Shown piece by piece: positions 25,705 to 35,035 of a stretch of 64,000 bases of DNA (position 1 is its first letter; every line of letters starts with the position of its first letter). A program made the translations under genes and the position numbers. Location of the stretch: NCBI GenBank assembly GCA_001896885.1, contig MKRJ01000018.1, positions 163,590-227,589 on the forward strand, written 5' to 3'. The DNA is from Rhizobiales bacterium 65-79. Its GTDB lineage: Bacteria; Pseudomonadota; Alphaproteobacteria; Rhizobiales; Rhizobiaceae. Under the pieces are notes generated by a model, which saw only the letters and a program-made list of their open reading frames with translations, was not told the DNA's origin and searched no databases.

Positions 25705-26304
25705 GTGAAACGAACGGCGACGGTTCTTCTGATGCTCCTCACCGCACTGCCGGCCCGTGCGCTGGCAGAACAGATGCAGGCGGTCGGGAAGGTGGAATTC
25801 TACGCTATCTCAGGCTTTTCCGGCATTGAGCTCTACCGTTCCATCGGCGAGCGTGGTCCGGAATCGAGGAACGGCCGCGCCGTCGCGCTCACCGACTACC
25901 GGCTGACCTGGACGCGGAAATACGTGCCTGCGGGCGGCGCCTGCCGGCTGGCGACGGCGGTGCCGCATCTGACGCTGATCACCCACCTGCCGAAGCCGTC
26001 CGGCCAATTGCCGGCGCGCACCGAGGCGCTATGGAACACTTTCATCGCCGGGATAACGGCGCATGAGCGCGTCCATGGCGAGATCATCATGGCGACGGTG
26101 GACGCGATCCGCTCCGCCACCGAGGGGCTGACGGTTCCCGACGATCCTGCCTGCCGAAAAATCCGCGCCGAGGTCACGTCACGCGTCGCGGCGCTGGCCG
26201 ACGAAATGCGCAAGAAAAACCACGATTTCGATCATGTCGAGATGGGCAAGGGCGGCCACGTCCAGCAGCTCATCCTGGCGCTGGTCAACGGCGATCGGGA
26301 CTAG
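25705..26304 (+). CDS. DUF922-type secreted zinc-dependent protease (predicted)
   Basis: 199 residues from a GTG start with GGAGGGAAG immediately upstream. The N-terminal signal peptide (ATVLLMLLTALPARALA) indicates export. The mature protein follows the DUF922 pattern: AVGKVEFYAISGFSGIELYRSI early on, then DYRLTWTRKY. AGITAHERVHGEIIM contains HERVH, an HExxH zinc motif, at about residue 118. Two cysteines (ACRLA, ACRKI) could form a disulfide. Protease activity in this family is a prediction from the motif. No partner gene is evident; it converges with the EamA gene. Confidence 0.8.
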   Translation: MKRTATVLLMLLTALPARALAEQMQAVGKVEFYAISGFSGIELYRSIGERGPESRNGRAVALTDYRLTWTRKYVPAGGACRLATAVPHLTLITHLPKPSGQLPARTEALWNTFIAGITAHERVHGEIIMATVDAIRSATEGLTVPDDPACRKIRAEVTSRVAALADEMRKKNHDFDHVEMGKGGHVQQLILALVNGDRD

Positions 26305-26328
26305 ATCGCCCCTCAGAGCCTCGAGACA

Positions 26329-27354
26329 CTATTGCGGCGGCACCAGCTTCCTCGCCGCCCCGCTCCGGAGGCCGAGCCGCTGTTCGCGCCAGATGATGAA
26401 GAGGCCCGAGGCGATCACGATCACGCCGCCGACGATCGTATAGGCCGTCGGTATGTCGCCGAAGACGAAATAGCCGGCGAGGATCGCCAGGACTATCGAC
26501 GTATATTCGAAGGGTGCGATGACGGACATGCCGGCATGCCTGTAGCTTTCCGTCAGCAGGATCTGGGCGATGCCGCCGCAGATGCCGGCAAGCGTCAGAC
26601 AGGCGAGTTGTCCCTGGGTAAGGGTCTGCCAGCCGAAAGGCAGCGTCACCAGCGAAAGGACAGTCGCGGTCACGGAGAAATAAAGCACGATCGTTGCCGA
26701 GGATTCGCTCTTGACCAGCCGGCGCACCAGAAGCATCGCGACCCCCGACACAAGCGCCGCCGCGAGCAATGCCGCCGCGCCCAGCGCCTGCGCCTGTCCG
26801 AAACCCTGAGGCTCAGAGAAGAGCGTCAGATTCGGCCAGGAGACGATGACGACGCCGGCGAAGCCGACCACCACCGCGCTCCAGCGATAGACCCGCACCA
26901 TCTCGCCAAGGAAGATCGCGCTCAGCGCGACGACGATCAGCGGCTGCGCGTAATTGATCGTCACTGCCTCGGGCAGCGGCAGGCGCGTCAGCCCATAGAA
27001 GCTGAACCACATGCCGACCACGCCGACAACGCCTCGCGCCACGTGGCTGAACGGATGCCTGGTCTGAAAAGATTTTAGCAGTTGCCTGCGCCAGGCGAAG
27101 ACCACGATGATCGGCAGGATCGCGAAGAGCGAGCGGTAGAAGGAAATCTGGCCCGTCGGCAGCTCGCCGGCGGCCTTGATCAGCGTCGACATCGCGACGA
27201 AGATCATGACCGACAGGATCTTCAGCGTGATCGCCGCCATCGGCCGGCCGGTGTCGGGCGCCTCGACGGCGTTCCTTATCTTTTCTTCCCTCCCCGACGG
27301 CCCTTCCGGACAGTCCGGCTCCGCTCCTTTCCGGAGCGGCGCGCTCTTCGTCAC
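26329..27354 (-). CDS. EamA/DMT-family membrane transporter
   Basis: A 341-residue permease with about ten hydrophobic helices arranged as two EamA repeats. FYRSLFAILPIIVVFAW and LPLPEAVTINYAQPLIVVALSAIFLGE lie in the first half, and YFSVTATVLSLVTLPF and PFEYTSIVLAILAGYFVFGD in the second. The substrate is unknown; relatives export metabolites such as amino acids or riboflavin. The ATG at 27354 overlaps the stop of the molybdoenzyme gene by 4 bp, arguing for the long form with a 38-residue hydrophilic leader. ATG 27240 would start directly at the first helix. Confidence 0.85.
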   Translation of the reverse strand: MTKSAPLRKGAEPDCPEGPSGREEKIRNAVEAPDTGRPMAAITLKILSVMIFVAMSTLIKAAGELPTGQISFYRSLFAILPIIVVFAWRRQLLKSFQTRHPFSHVARGVVGVVGMWFSFYGLTRLPLPEAVTINYAQPLIVVALSAIFLGEMVRVYRWSAVVVGFAGVVIVSWPNLTLFSEPQGFGQAQALGAAALLAAALVSGVAMLLVRRLVKSESSATIVLYFSVTATVLSLVTLPFGWQTLTQGQLACLTLAGICGGIAQILLTESYRHAGMSVIAPFEYTSIVLAILAGYFVFGDIPTAYTIVGGVIVIASGLFIIWREQRLGLRSGAARKLVPPQ

Positions 27355-29657
27355 TTTCCCTTCGTCGCCTCCCGGATGGCGCTCCAGACGCGATGGGGCG
27401 TGGTCGGCATGTCGATATGCCGGATGCCGTAGGCGCGGTAGAGCGCGTCGGTGACCGCGTTCAGCGCCGCAGGCGTGGCGCCGATGGTGCCCGCCTCGCC
27501 CGCGCCCTTGATGCCGAGCGCGTTGGTCGTCGAAGGCACATTGCGCGTCTCGAAGGAGAAGGAGGGGAAATCGTCGGCGCGCGGCATGGTGTAGTCCATG
27601 AAGCTCGCCGTCAGAAGCTGGCCGTCATCGGAATAGACCGTGTTCTCCGACAACGCCTGGGCCATGCCCTGCACGATGCCGCCATGAATCTGCCCGGCGA
27701 GCAGGATCGGGTTCACCGTGGCGCCGAAATCGTCGACGATCGTGTAGGCCACGACCTTCGTCACGCCGGTTTCCGGATCGATCTCGACCTCGCAGATATG
27801 CGTCCCGTTCGGATAGGTGCATTCTTCCTGCTTGAATTCGCCCATGGCCTTCAGATCGTCAGGGCTCTTCGCCGCCTTGGCTACTGCCGCGAAATCCATG
27901 ACTCGATCGGTGCCGGCAATGCGCGCAGTGCCGTCGGCAAGCTCGATGTCGCCGGCGGAAGCCTCGAGTTCGTCGGCGGCGATCTTCTTGATCTTTTCCG
28001 CGAGGCTCTCTCCGGCGCGCGCGGCCGAGACCCCGCCGAGCGGAACCGAACGCGAGCCGCCCGTACCGCCGCCGTTTTCCAATTCGTCCGTGTCGCCCTG
28101 CCGGACGGTGATCCTGTCGATGTCGAGGTTCAGCTTCTCGGCCACGAACTGGGCGTAGGCGGTTGCGTGCCCCTGCCCGTTCGTTTGCGTGCCGATCCTG
28201 AGCGTGACGGTGCCGTCACCATTGAGTTCGACGAAGGCCGGCTCGGATCCGGGAAAGGCGCAGGCCTCGATATAGGTGGACATGCCGATGCCGCGGATCT
28301 TGCCGTTCTTCTTCGACTGCGCCAGGCGCTTGTCGAAGCTCGCCCAGCCGGCCCGCTCCATCGCCTGGGTCATGTGGCCGTTCAGGTCGCCGGTATCGTA
28401 GAGGCGGCCCGTCTGGGTCCTATAGGGGAAGCTCTTGATGAAATTCCGCCGGCGGATCTCCTCGCGCGCAAGGCCGAGATCGCGCGCGCATTCGTCGACG
28501 AGCTTTTCGAGCAGGAAAGCGGCTTCAGGACGCCCTGCCCCGCGATAGGCGTCCACCGGCACGGTGTTCGTGTAGATGCAGGTGACGTTCACGTCGATCG
28601 CCGGGATGTCGTAGACGCCCGTGGACATGGTCACGCCGAGATAGGGAATGAACGGCCCGTATTGCGACGTATAGGCGCCGAGATTGGCGATCAGGTTCAC
28701 GCGGAGCGCCAGGAAACGGCCCTCCCCGTCCATCGCCATCTCGGCGGTGACGAAATTGTCGCGTCCCTGCGTGTCGGACATGAAATGCTCGCCACGGTCG
28801 GCCGTCCACTTCACCGGCGCGCCGAGGCGCTTCGCCGCTTCCAGCACCAGCACGTATTCCCTGTAGGCGAAGGTCTTGGTGCCGAAGCCGCCGCCGACAT
28901 CGGGCGTGACGACGCGCAGCTTCGCCGGCGGGATCTTCAGCGCCTCCCTGGCAATGATGTCGCGCACGCCGTGCACGCCCTGCGTGCCGGCAGTCAGCAC
29001 GTAGCGGTCCTCATCGGCGCGCCATTCGCCGATCGCCGATCGCACCTCCATGTAGTTGGTGACGAGCCGGTTGTTGACGAATTCGATGCGCGTGACCTCC
29101 GCCGCCTTCGCGAAGGCGGCGTCCGTCTTTTCCTTGTCGCCGACATGGTTGAGGACGACCTTGTTCGAGCCAAGCTCGGGCCAGACCAGCGGCGCGTCCT
29201 TGTCGAGCGCGCGGCGCGTATCGGCGATGGCCTCCTCGCTGTCGTAGTCGACCTCAATCAGTTCGGCGGCGTCCTGCGCCTGCGCGCGGGTTTCCGCGAC
29301 GATGAAGGCGACCGCGTCGCCGACGTGACGGACGCGCTCGCGGCAGAGGATCGGTATGTCGCGGTTAGGCGGCAGCGTGCCGTCCGGCTCCTTCTGCATG
29401 CCGTGCGACTGGAGGTCGCCGAGATGGGCGATATCCTTCCCCGTCAGGACCAGGCGGACGCCGGGCGACTTTTCGGCGTCGCCGGTCGAGACGATCCTGA
29501 AGCGCGCATTGGCGACGGGCGAGCGCAGCACGTAGCCGTGCAGCGTTCCGGGCAGCGATATATCGTCCGTATAGCGTCCACGGCCGGTGATGAACGCGTT
29601 GTCTTCCTTGCGAAGGACCGACGCGCCCATGCCGAATTTCGGCGTCATGACGTTCAT
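27351..29657 (-). CDS. Form II CoxL-like molybdenum hydroxylase large subunit
   Basis: Xanthine oxidase-family large subunit, 768 residues, cytoplasmic. It would bind molybdenum-molybdopterin cytosine dinucleotide and hydroxylate a small organic substrate. The N-terminal domain begins with GRGRYTDDISLPGTLHGYVLRSP. The Mo-binding part has VTPDVGGGFGTKTF, the loop AYRGAGRPEA and GTQTNGQGHATAYAQ. The loop AYRGAGR is the form II type, unlike AYxCSFR of true CO dehydrogenase, so CO oxidation is not implied. The FAD and [2Fe-2S] subunits are not adjacent, so partners must lie elsewhere. Confidence 0.87.
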   Translation of the reverse strand: MNVMTPKFGMGASVLRKEDNAFITGRGRYTDDISLPGTLHGYVLRSPVANARFRIVSTGDAEKSPGVRLVLTGKDIAHLGDLQSHGMQKEPDGTLPPNRDIPILCRERVRHVGDAVAFIVAETRAQAQDAAELIEVDYDSEEAIADTRRALDKDAPLVWPELGSNKVVLNHVGDKEKTDAAFAKAAEVTRIEFVNNRLVTNYMEVRSAIGEWRADEDRYVLTAGTQGVHGVRDIIAREALKIPPAKLRVVTPDVGGGFGTKTFAYREYVLVLEAAKRLGAPVKWTADRGEHFMSDTQGRDNFVTAEMAMDGEGRFLALRVNLIANLGAYTSQYGPFIPYLGVTMSTGVYDIPAIDVNVTCIYTNTVPVDAYRGAGRPEAAFLLEKLVDECARDLGLAREEIRRRNFIKSFPYRTQTGRLYDTGDLNGHMTQAMERAGWASFDKRLAQSKKNGKIRGIGMSTYIEACAFPGSEPAFVELNGDGTVTLRIGTQTNGQGHATAYAQFVAEKLNLDIDRITVRQGDTDELENGGGTGGSRSVPLGGVSAARAGESLAEKIKKIAADELEASAGDIELADGTARIAGTDRVMDFAAVAKAAKSPDDLKAMGEFKQEECTYPNGTHICEVEIDPETGVTKVVAYTIVDDFGATVNPILLAGQIHGGIVQGMAQALSENTVYSDDGQLLTASFMDYTMPRADDFPSFSFETRNVPSTTNALGIKGAGEAGTIGATPAALNAVTDALYRAYGIRHIDMPTTPHRVWSAIREATKGK

Positions 29658-29803
29658 GGCTTAACCTGCTTGGTGATTTGGAGCGATGAGCTGAAATATG
29701 CCTCGCCGCAGTTTTGTCGAGTGGTTCTTTCGTGTAAAGAGCAGCGCTTCAATTTTGTTGTGCCAGCGCGCGCTGGCGTGTGAGGCTGCGGGAAAGGTTC
29801 AGG

Positions 29804-32443
29804 ATGCGTTCGGACACAGGCCAGGTCTTTCGACTGGAGGACTACCGCCCCAGCGACTACCTCATTCCGCTGACGCATCTCGACTTCGACCTGTCGCCCG
29901 ACGCCACGCTGGTCACCGCCGAACTGACGATCGAGCGCCGCGCCGGCGTTCCCGAAGGGACGCCGCTTGTCCTCGACGGCGACGGGCTCGAACTGGTCAG
30001 CCTGGCGATCGACGGCAAGCCGGCGGCGGCAACCGCATTCGAGGCGACGGCGGACCGGCTCACCGTCAGGCCGCCGCGCGCCAGGCGGTTCATACTGACG
30101 ATCCGCACCCGGCTTTCGCCGGAGAGCAACACCCAGCTCATGGGGCTTTACCGCTCCAGCAACGTCTATTGCACGCAGTGCGAGGCGGAAGGCTTCCGCA
30201 GCATCACCTATTTCCTCGACCGTCCGGACGTGCTCTCGGTCTATACCGTGCGCATCGAGGCGCCGAAGAAGGACGCGCCGCTGCTCCTCTCCAACGGCAA
30301 TCCCGGCGCGCATGGCGACCTCGGCGGCGGACGCCACTATGCCGAATGGCACGACCCTTTTCCGAAGCCTTCCTACCTGTTCGCGCTGGTCGCCGGCGAT
30401 CTCGGCTCGGTAAAGGATCATTTCGTCACGGCCTCGGGGCGCAAGGTCGAACTCGGCATCCATGTCGAGCACGGCAAGGAATCGCGGGCATCCTACGCAA
30501 TGGACGCCTTGAAGCGTTCGATGCGCTGGGACGAGGAGAAATTCGGCCGCGAATACGATCTCGACGTGTTCAACATCGTCGCCGTCTCCGACTTCAACAT
30601 GGGGGCGATGGAAAACAAGGGGCTCAACGTCTTCAACGACAAATACGTGCTCGCCGACGAGGAAACCGCGACCGACGCCGACTACGCCAATATCGAGGCG
30701 GTGATCGCGCATGAGTATTTCCATAATTGGACCGGCAACAGAATCACTTGCCGCGACTGGTTCCAGCTCTGCTTGAAGGAGGGGCTGACAGTCTTCCGCG
30801 ACCATGAATTCTCGGCCGACCAGCGTTCGCGCGCGGTGAAGCGCATCGCGGAGGTGAGGACCTTGCGCGCCCACCAGTTCCCCGAAGACCAGGGGCCGCT
30901 GGCGCATCCGGTCCGGCCGAGGCGCTATCGCGAGATCAACAATTTCTATACGGCAACCGTCTACGAGAAGGGTTCCGAGGTCGTGCGCATGATCCGCACC
31001 ATCCTCGGCGAGGAAGCGTTCCGGCGCGGCATGGATCTCTATTTCGAGCGCCATGACGGCGAGGCGGCGACGGTGGAGGATTTCCTCAAGGTCTTCGAGG
31101 ATGTCTCGGGGCGCGACCTTTCGCAATTCGCCCTCTGGTATCATCAGGCGGGAACACCGAACCTGACGGTGAAGACCTCGCACGACCCCGCGACGGCCGA
31201 GCTGATCCTCGATATCGAGCAATCCGTGCCGCCGACCCCGCACGAAAGCCGCAAGCGGCTGATGCACATTCCGCTGGCCTTCGGACTGGTCGGCCGCAAC
31301 GGGCATGACGCGCCCTACGCGTCCGTCGAAGGCGCGACCGTCGAGAACGGCATCATCCATGTGCGCAAGCGCCGTCACCAGGTGCGCTTCGGCGGCTTTC
31401 CGCAACGGCCCGTGGTGTCGCTCAATCGCGGCTTTTCCGCCCCGATCACGCTCTCGGTCGCGCGGCGGAGCGAGGACCGCATGTTCCTTGCCCGCCATGA
31501 CGACGACCTCTATTGCCGCTGGCAGGCGCTGAACACGCTCTTCACCGACGCGCTGATCGCCGCCTTCCGGCAGCATCGTGGCGGCAAGGCGCTGAAATTC
31601 AACGCGAACATGATCGCGCTCGCCGGCGTCATTGCCGGCGACGAAACGCTGGAGCCGGCCTATCGCGCGCTGGCGCTCAGCTTGCCGAGCGAGGCCGATA
31701 TCGCGCGAGAGATCGGCCTCAACATCGATCCGGACGCCGTCCTCAAGGCGCGCGACGGGCTGGTCGCGGCGATCGCCGGCGCCAATGGCGAAGCGTTCGC
31801 CGGGCTTTACGAGAACCTTTCGGAAAACGCGCCTTTCAGCCCCGACGCGGCGAGCGCGGGCCGGCGGGCATTGCGCAACGTGCTGCTCGACTATCTTGCG
31901 GTCGCGGACGGCCCGGCGCGCGCGGCCGACCAGTACAGGACGGCCACCAACATGACCGACCGCGCCGCCGCGCTGACGGTGCTGGCGCACCGGCATCCGG
32001 GTTCCGACGAGGCGGTCGCGGCCCTTGCCGCGTTCGAGAAGCGCTACGGCTCCGATCCGCTGGTCATGGACAAGTGGTTCCAGATCCAGGCGACCGTTCC
32101 CGGCCCGGACACGGTCGACAGCGTAGCGGCGCTTATGCGGCACAGGGGCTTTTCGATCGCCAATCCGAACCGGGTGCGGGCGCTTGTCGGCACCTTCGCC
32201 ACCGCCAACCAGACCGGCTTCAATCGCCGCGACGGCGCCGGCTACCGGCTGTTCGGGGAGACGATCCTTCAGGTGGAGAAGCGCAATCCGCAGGTGGCCG
32301 CACGGCTTGCCACGGCCTTCAGGTCATGGCGCTCCTTCGAGCCGGAACGGCAGGAGCAGGCGCGCCTCGTGCTCGCCGGGATCGCCGCCAAGCCCGACCT
32401 TTCGGCCGATCTGCGCGATATCGTCGAGCGGACGCTGGCGTAG
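29804..32443 (+). CDS. pepN: Aminopeptidase N (M1 family)
   Basis: Zinc aminopeptidase, 879 residues, cytoplasmic since no signal peptide is seen. The substrate N-terminus motif GAMENKG lies at about residue 267. The zinc site HEYFHNWTGNRIT is at about 303-315, with the third ligand Glu about 18 residues later in LKEGLTVFRDHEF. The C-terminal helical domain (about 540-879) completes the gamma-proteobacterial type PepN layout. ATG 29804 is preferred over an upstream GTG because it follows GGGAAAGG and starts the usual N-terminus SDTGQVFRLEDYRPSDYL. Confidence 0.95.
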   Translation: MRSDTGQVFRLEDYRPSDYLIPLTHLDFDLSPDATLVTAELTIERRAGVPEGTPLVLDGDGLELVSLAIDGKPAAATAFEATADRLTVRPPRARRFILTIRTRLSPESNTQLMGLYRSSNVYCTQCEAEGFRSITYFLDRPDVLSVYTVRIEAPKKDAPLLLSNGNPGAHGDLGGGRHYAEWHDPFPKPSYLFALVAGDLGSVKDHFVTASGRKVELGIHVEHGKESRASYAMDALKRSMRWDEEKFGREYDLDVFNIVAVSDFNMGAMENKGLNVFNDKYVLADEETATDADYANIEAVIAHEYFHNWTGNRITCRDWFQLCLKEGLTVFRDHEFSADQRSRAVKRIAEVRTLRAHQFPEDQGPLAHPVRPRRYREINNFYTATVYEKGSEVVRMIRTILGEEAFRRGMDLYFERHDGEAATVEDFLKVFEDVSGRDLSQFALWYHQAGTPNLTVKTSHDPATAELILDIEQSVPPTPHESRKRLMHIPLAFGLVGRNGHDAPYASVEGATVENGIIHVRKRRHQVRFGGFPQRPVVSLNRGFSAPITLSVARRSEDRMFLARHDDDLYCRWQALNTLFTDALIAAFRQHRGGKALKFNANMIALAGVIAGDETLEPAYRALALSLPSEADIAREIGLNIDPDAVLKARDGLVAAIAGANGEAFAGLYENLSENAPFSPDAASAGRRALRNVLLDYLAVADGPARAADQYRTATNMTDRAAALTVLAHRHPGSDEAVAALAAFEKRYGSDPLVMDKWFQIQATVPGPDTVDSVAALMRHRGFSIANPNRVRALVGTFATANQTGFNRRDGAGYRLFGETILQVEKRNPQVAARLATAFRSWRSFEPERQEQARLVLAGIAAKPDLSADLRDIVERTLA

Positions 32444-32455
32444 AAGCCGATCCGT

Positions 32456-32493
32456 CATCCCGGAAATCGAGGGAAACGCAGCAACCCGGGATG
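32456..32493. terminator. Inverted repeat after pepN, possible terminator
   Basis: CATCCCGG (32456-32463) pairs with CCGGGATG (32486-32493), starting 13 bp after the pepN stop on the plus strand. There is no clear T run, so termination is inferred from position only. Confidence 0.4.
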
Positions 32494-32655
32494 GCGTGTC
32501 CCGGCATGTTTCGAATCCGGTGCAAAAAATTTATCCGCCCTTGACCGCCAAAGGCACTGGACAAGGCGAATCACCTTTGATTCTTTATGGACGATTCGGA
32601 AGTGCGGCGTAGCGCGTAATCAATTTCAGGCAATTCATTGAAGGAGCCATCTGGA

Positions 32656-34977
32656 ATGGCAAAGGCGGACGCGTGGGGCGCGCCCGGGGGTGCCTTTTTT
32701 GCCAAGCGAACAGGCGGAAGAAAGACCGGCCTGGGCCTAGCAGGAAACGCTCGAATGATCGCCGCTCCGGCTTATCGGCGCCTCGTCGCGGCCGAACCCT
32801 TCCTGCGCCGCGCCATCCCGGCGCTGATCATCCTGTTCCTATTGATCGTCGCGGCGACGCGGTTCATCGCCCTGATGAACACGCATGACAGCATCGAGCG
32901 CGGCGCGAGGTCGATGCTTGCGCTCGCCGCCAGCCAGTTGGCCAACGCGGCAACCCTCAACGATCCGAAGAAAGGCGGCCGCGACAATGGCGATCTCGTG
33001 CGCCAGACCGGCGATCTCGGGGCCTTCGGCGAGGGCTACGTCGTCGCCCTGACCGATGCCGATTTCCGCGTCACCGCCGTCAACGACTCCGCGGCGGACT
33101 GGACGGGCAAGTCGCTGCGGTCGCTCGTCCATGGCGGGCAGCCCCTCTTCCTGTTCGCCGAACGGGCCGGCGTCATGAAGGTGAGCATCGGAGACGAGGA
33201 CTGGTATGCCGCGATCAACCGGCTCGACGGCAAGAAGGGCTCCGCCTCGGTGCTGGTCCCCGTCCGGACAGTGTTCGCCGAGTGGCGCCGCACCGTCACG
33301 CTCAACGCGACCCTTTTTGTTCTCACCGCCGCCGTCCTGCTGGTCATCCTCTACGCCTATTTCAGCCAGGCGGCGCGGGCGGAAGCCGCCGACGCGATCT
33401 ATCTCCAGGCGCACCAGCGCGTGGACCTGGCGCTGGTGCGCGGCCGCTGCGGCCTGTGGGACTGGGACATGGCGCGCGGCCGCATGTACTGGTCGCGCTC
33501 GATGTACGACATGCTCGGCTACAAGCCGTGCGAGGCCATGCTCTCCTTCGGCGACGTGGCGGAGATCATCCACCCGGACGACGGCGACCTCTTCTCGATC
33601 GCCAACCAGATCGTCTCGCGCGAGACCGACCACATCGACCAAGTCTTCCGCATGCGCCATGCCGACGGGCAATGGGTCTGGATGCGCGCCCGCGCCCAGG
33701 TCATCGATCCGGAAGCCTCGGAACTGCACCTCATCGGCATCGCCGTCGACGTCACAGAGCAGCTTCACCTCGCCCGGCAGACGGAAGTCGCCGACCAGCG
33801 GCTGCGCACGGCGATCGAGAACATCACCGAATCCTTCGTGCTCTGGGATGCGGCCGACCGGCTCATCATGTGCAACACCAAGTTCCAGCAGGACGCCGGC
33901 CTCTCCGACCGCGACGTGGCGCCCGGCACTTCGCGCGGGGAAATCGAGGCAAGGATGAAGCCGCTCCTCGCCGAACGACGGCTGGCGAGCGGCATGCGCG
34001 GCGCCGTCACGTTCGAGCGGCATCTCGCCGACGGCCGATGGCTGCAGGTCAACGAGTTGACGACGCGTGACGGGGGCATCGTCTCCGTCGGCAGCGACAT
34101 CACGCTCCTCAAGCAGCACCAGGAAAAGCTGGTCGACAGCGAGCGGCGGCAGATGGCGACCATCCACGATTTGAGCATCGCCCGGAAGGCGGAGGAGGAG
34201 CGCGCGCGGGAACTGGCCGAGCTCAACCGGCGCTACCTCAAGGAGACGGAGCGCGCCGAGGCGGCGAACCGGGCGAAATCGGAATTCCTCGCCAACATGT
34301 CGCACGAGCTGAGGACGCCGCTCAACGCCATTATCGGCTTCTCGGAGCTGATGCAGCAGAGCCTGTTCGGGCCGCTCGGCTCCAAGCGCTACGAGGAATA
34401 CGTCAAGGATATCCACGGCGCCGGCAACTACCTGCTTGGCGTCATCAACGACATCCTCGACATGTCGAAGATCGAGGCCGGTCAGTTCTCGATAGACCGG
34501 GAGGAGATCGACCTCTGCCCGCTCATCACCGAAACGGTGAAGGTCATCTCGCTGCAGGCGGCGCAGAAATCGATCAGGGTGGAGACGCGGATCGCGGATT
34601 CCATGACGCTCTTCGCCGACCGGCGCGCCATCAAGCAGATCACGATCAATCTGCTGTCGAACGCGGTCAAGTTCACCGGCGAAGGCGGCCGCATCCTGGT
34701 TCGTGCCCGCAAGGCCTATGGCGCCATGGTCGTCACCATCGAGGACAATGGCTGCGGCATCCCGCGCGAGGCGTTGAAGAAGCTCGGCCGGCCCTTCGAG
34801 CAGGTGCAGAACCAGTTCTCCAAGAGCCATGCCGGGTCCGGCCTCGGCCTGGCGATCTCGCGCTCGCTCGCCGAGTTGCACGGCGGGGCGCTGAAAATCC
34901 GCTCGACCGACGGCGTCGGGACGATCGTCTCGATCCGTATCCCCGAGGGAAAGCGCCCGGTCCGCGAGGCGGCATGA
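32656..34977 (+). CDS. Membrane PAS-domain sensor histidine kinase
   Basis: 773 residues. A first membrane helix (about 55-75), a periplasmic sensor region (about 76-220) and a second helix (about 222-245) precede two cytoplasmic PAS domains (about 265-375 with HPDD..., and 385-490). A coiled-coil linker leads into the kinase core: H-box SHELRTPLNAIIGFSELM with the His at about residue 550, the N-box NLLSNAVKFTG, then DNGCGIP and GSGLGLAIS. There is no adjacent response regulator, so it is an orphan kinase. AAGGAG 10 bp upstream supports ATG 32656. Confidence 0.9.
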   Translation: MAKADAWGAPGGAFFAKRTGGRKTGLGLAGNARMIAAPAYRRLVAAEPFLRRAIPALIILFLLIVAATRFIALMNTHDSIERGARSMLALAASQLANAATLNDPKKGGRDNGDLVRQTGDLGAFGEGYVVALTDADFRVTAVNDSAADWTGKSLRSLVHGGQPLFLFAERAGVMKVSIGDEDWYAAINRLDGKKGSASVLVPVRTVFAEWRRTVTLNATLFVLTAAVLLVILYAYFSQAARAEAADAIYLQAHQRVDLALVRGRCGLWDWDMARGRMYWSRSMYDMLGYKPCEAMLSFGDVAEIIHPDDGDLFSIANQIVSRETDHIDQVFRMRHADGQWVWMRARAQVIDPEASELHLIGIAVDVTEQLHLARQTEVADQRLRTAIENITESFVLWDAADRLIMCNTKFQQDAGLSDRDVAPGTSRGEIEARMKPLLAERRLASGMRGAVTFERHLADGRWLQVNELTTRDGGIVSVGSDITLLKQHQEKLVDSERRQMATIHDLSIARKAEEERARELAELNRRYLKETERAEAANRAKSEFLANMSHELRTPLNAIIGFSELMQQSLFGPLGSKRYEEYVKDIHGAGNYLLGVINDILDMSKIEAGQFSIDREEIDLCPLITETVKVISLQAAQKSIRVETRIADSMTLFADRRAIKQITINLLSNAVKFTGEGGRILVRARKAYGAMVVTIEDNGCGIPREALKKLGRPFEQVQNQFSKSHAGSGLGLAISRSLAELHGGALKIRSTDGVGTIVSIRIPEGKRPVREAA

Positions 34978-34978
34978 A

Positions 34979-35010
34979 AGGAGCCCCGGAGCACACTGCT
35001 CCGGGACTCC
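34979..35010. terminator. Bidirectional terminator hairpin between convergent genes
   Basis: CCCGGAGCA (34985-34993) pairs with TGCTCCGGG (34997-35005) around a 3-base loop, with the flanking GGAG/ACTCC extending the stem imperfectly. It sits between the kinase stop (plus strand) and the EF-hand gene stop (minus strand). Confidence 0.6.
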
Positions 35011-35035
35011 TGCCCTTCACGCCCAACCCATGGAT

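Noticed and set aside
27351..29657. Carbon monoxide dehydrogenase
   Set aside because: The active-site loop is AYRGAGR (form II) rather than AYxCSFR, and the other two subunits are absent, so CO oxidation is not supported.
27393..29783. Long plus-strand frame opposite the molybdoenzyme gene
   Set aside because: Antisense shadow; no plausible start and an amino-acid composition dominated by Arg, Gly, Asp and His.
29654..32143. 829-codon minus-strand frame opposite pepN
   Set aside because: It overlaps the full PepN with GAMEN and HExxH motifs and its own sequence is a low-information mirror frame.
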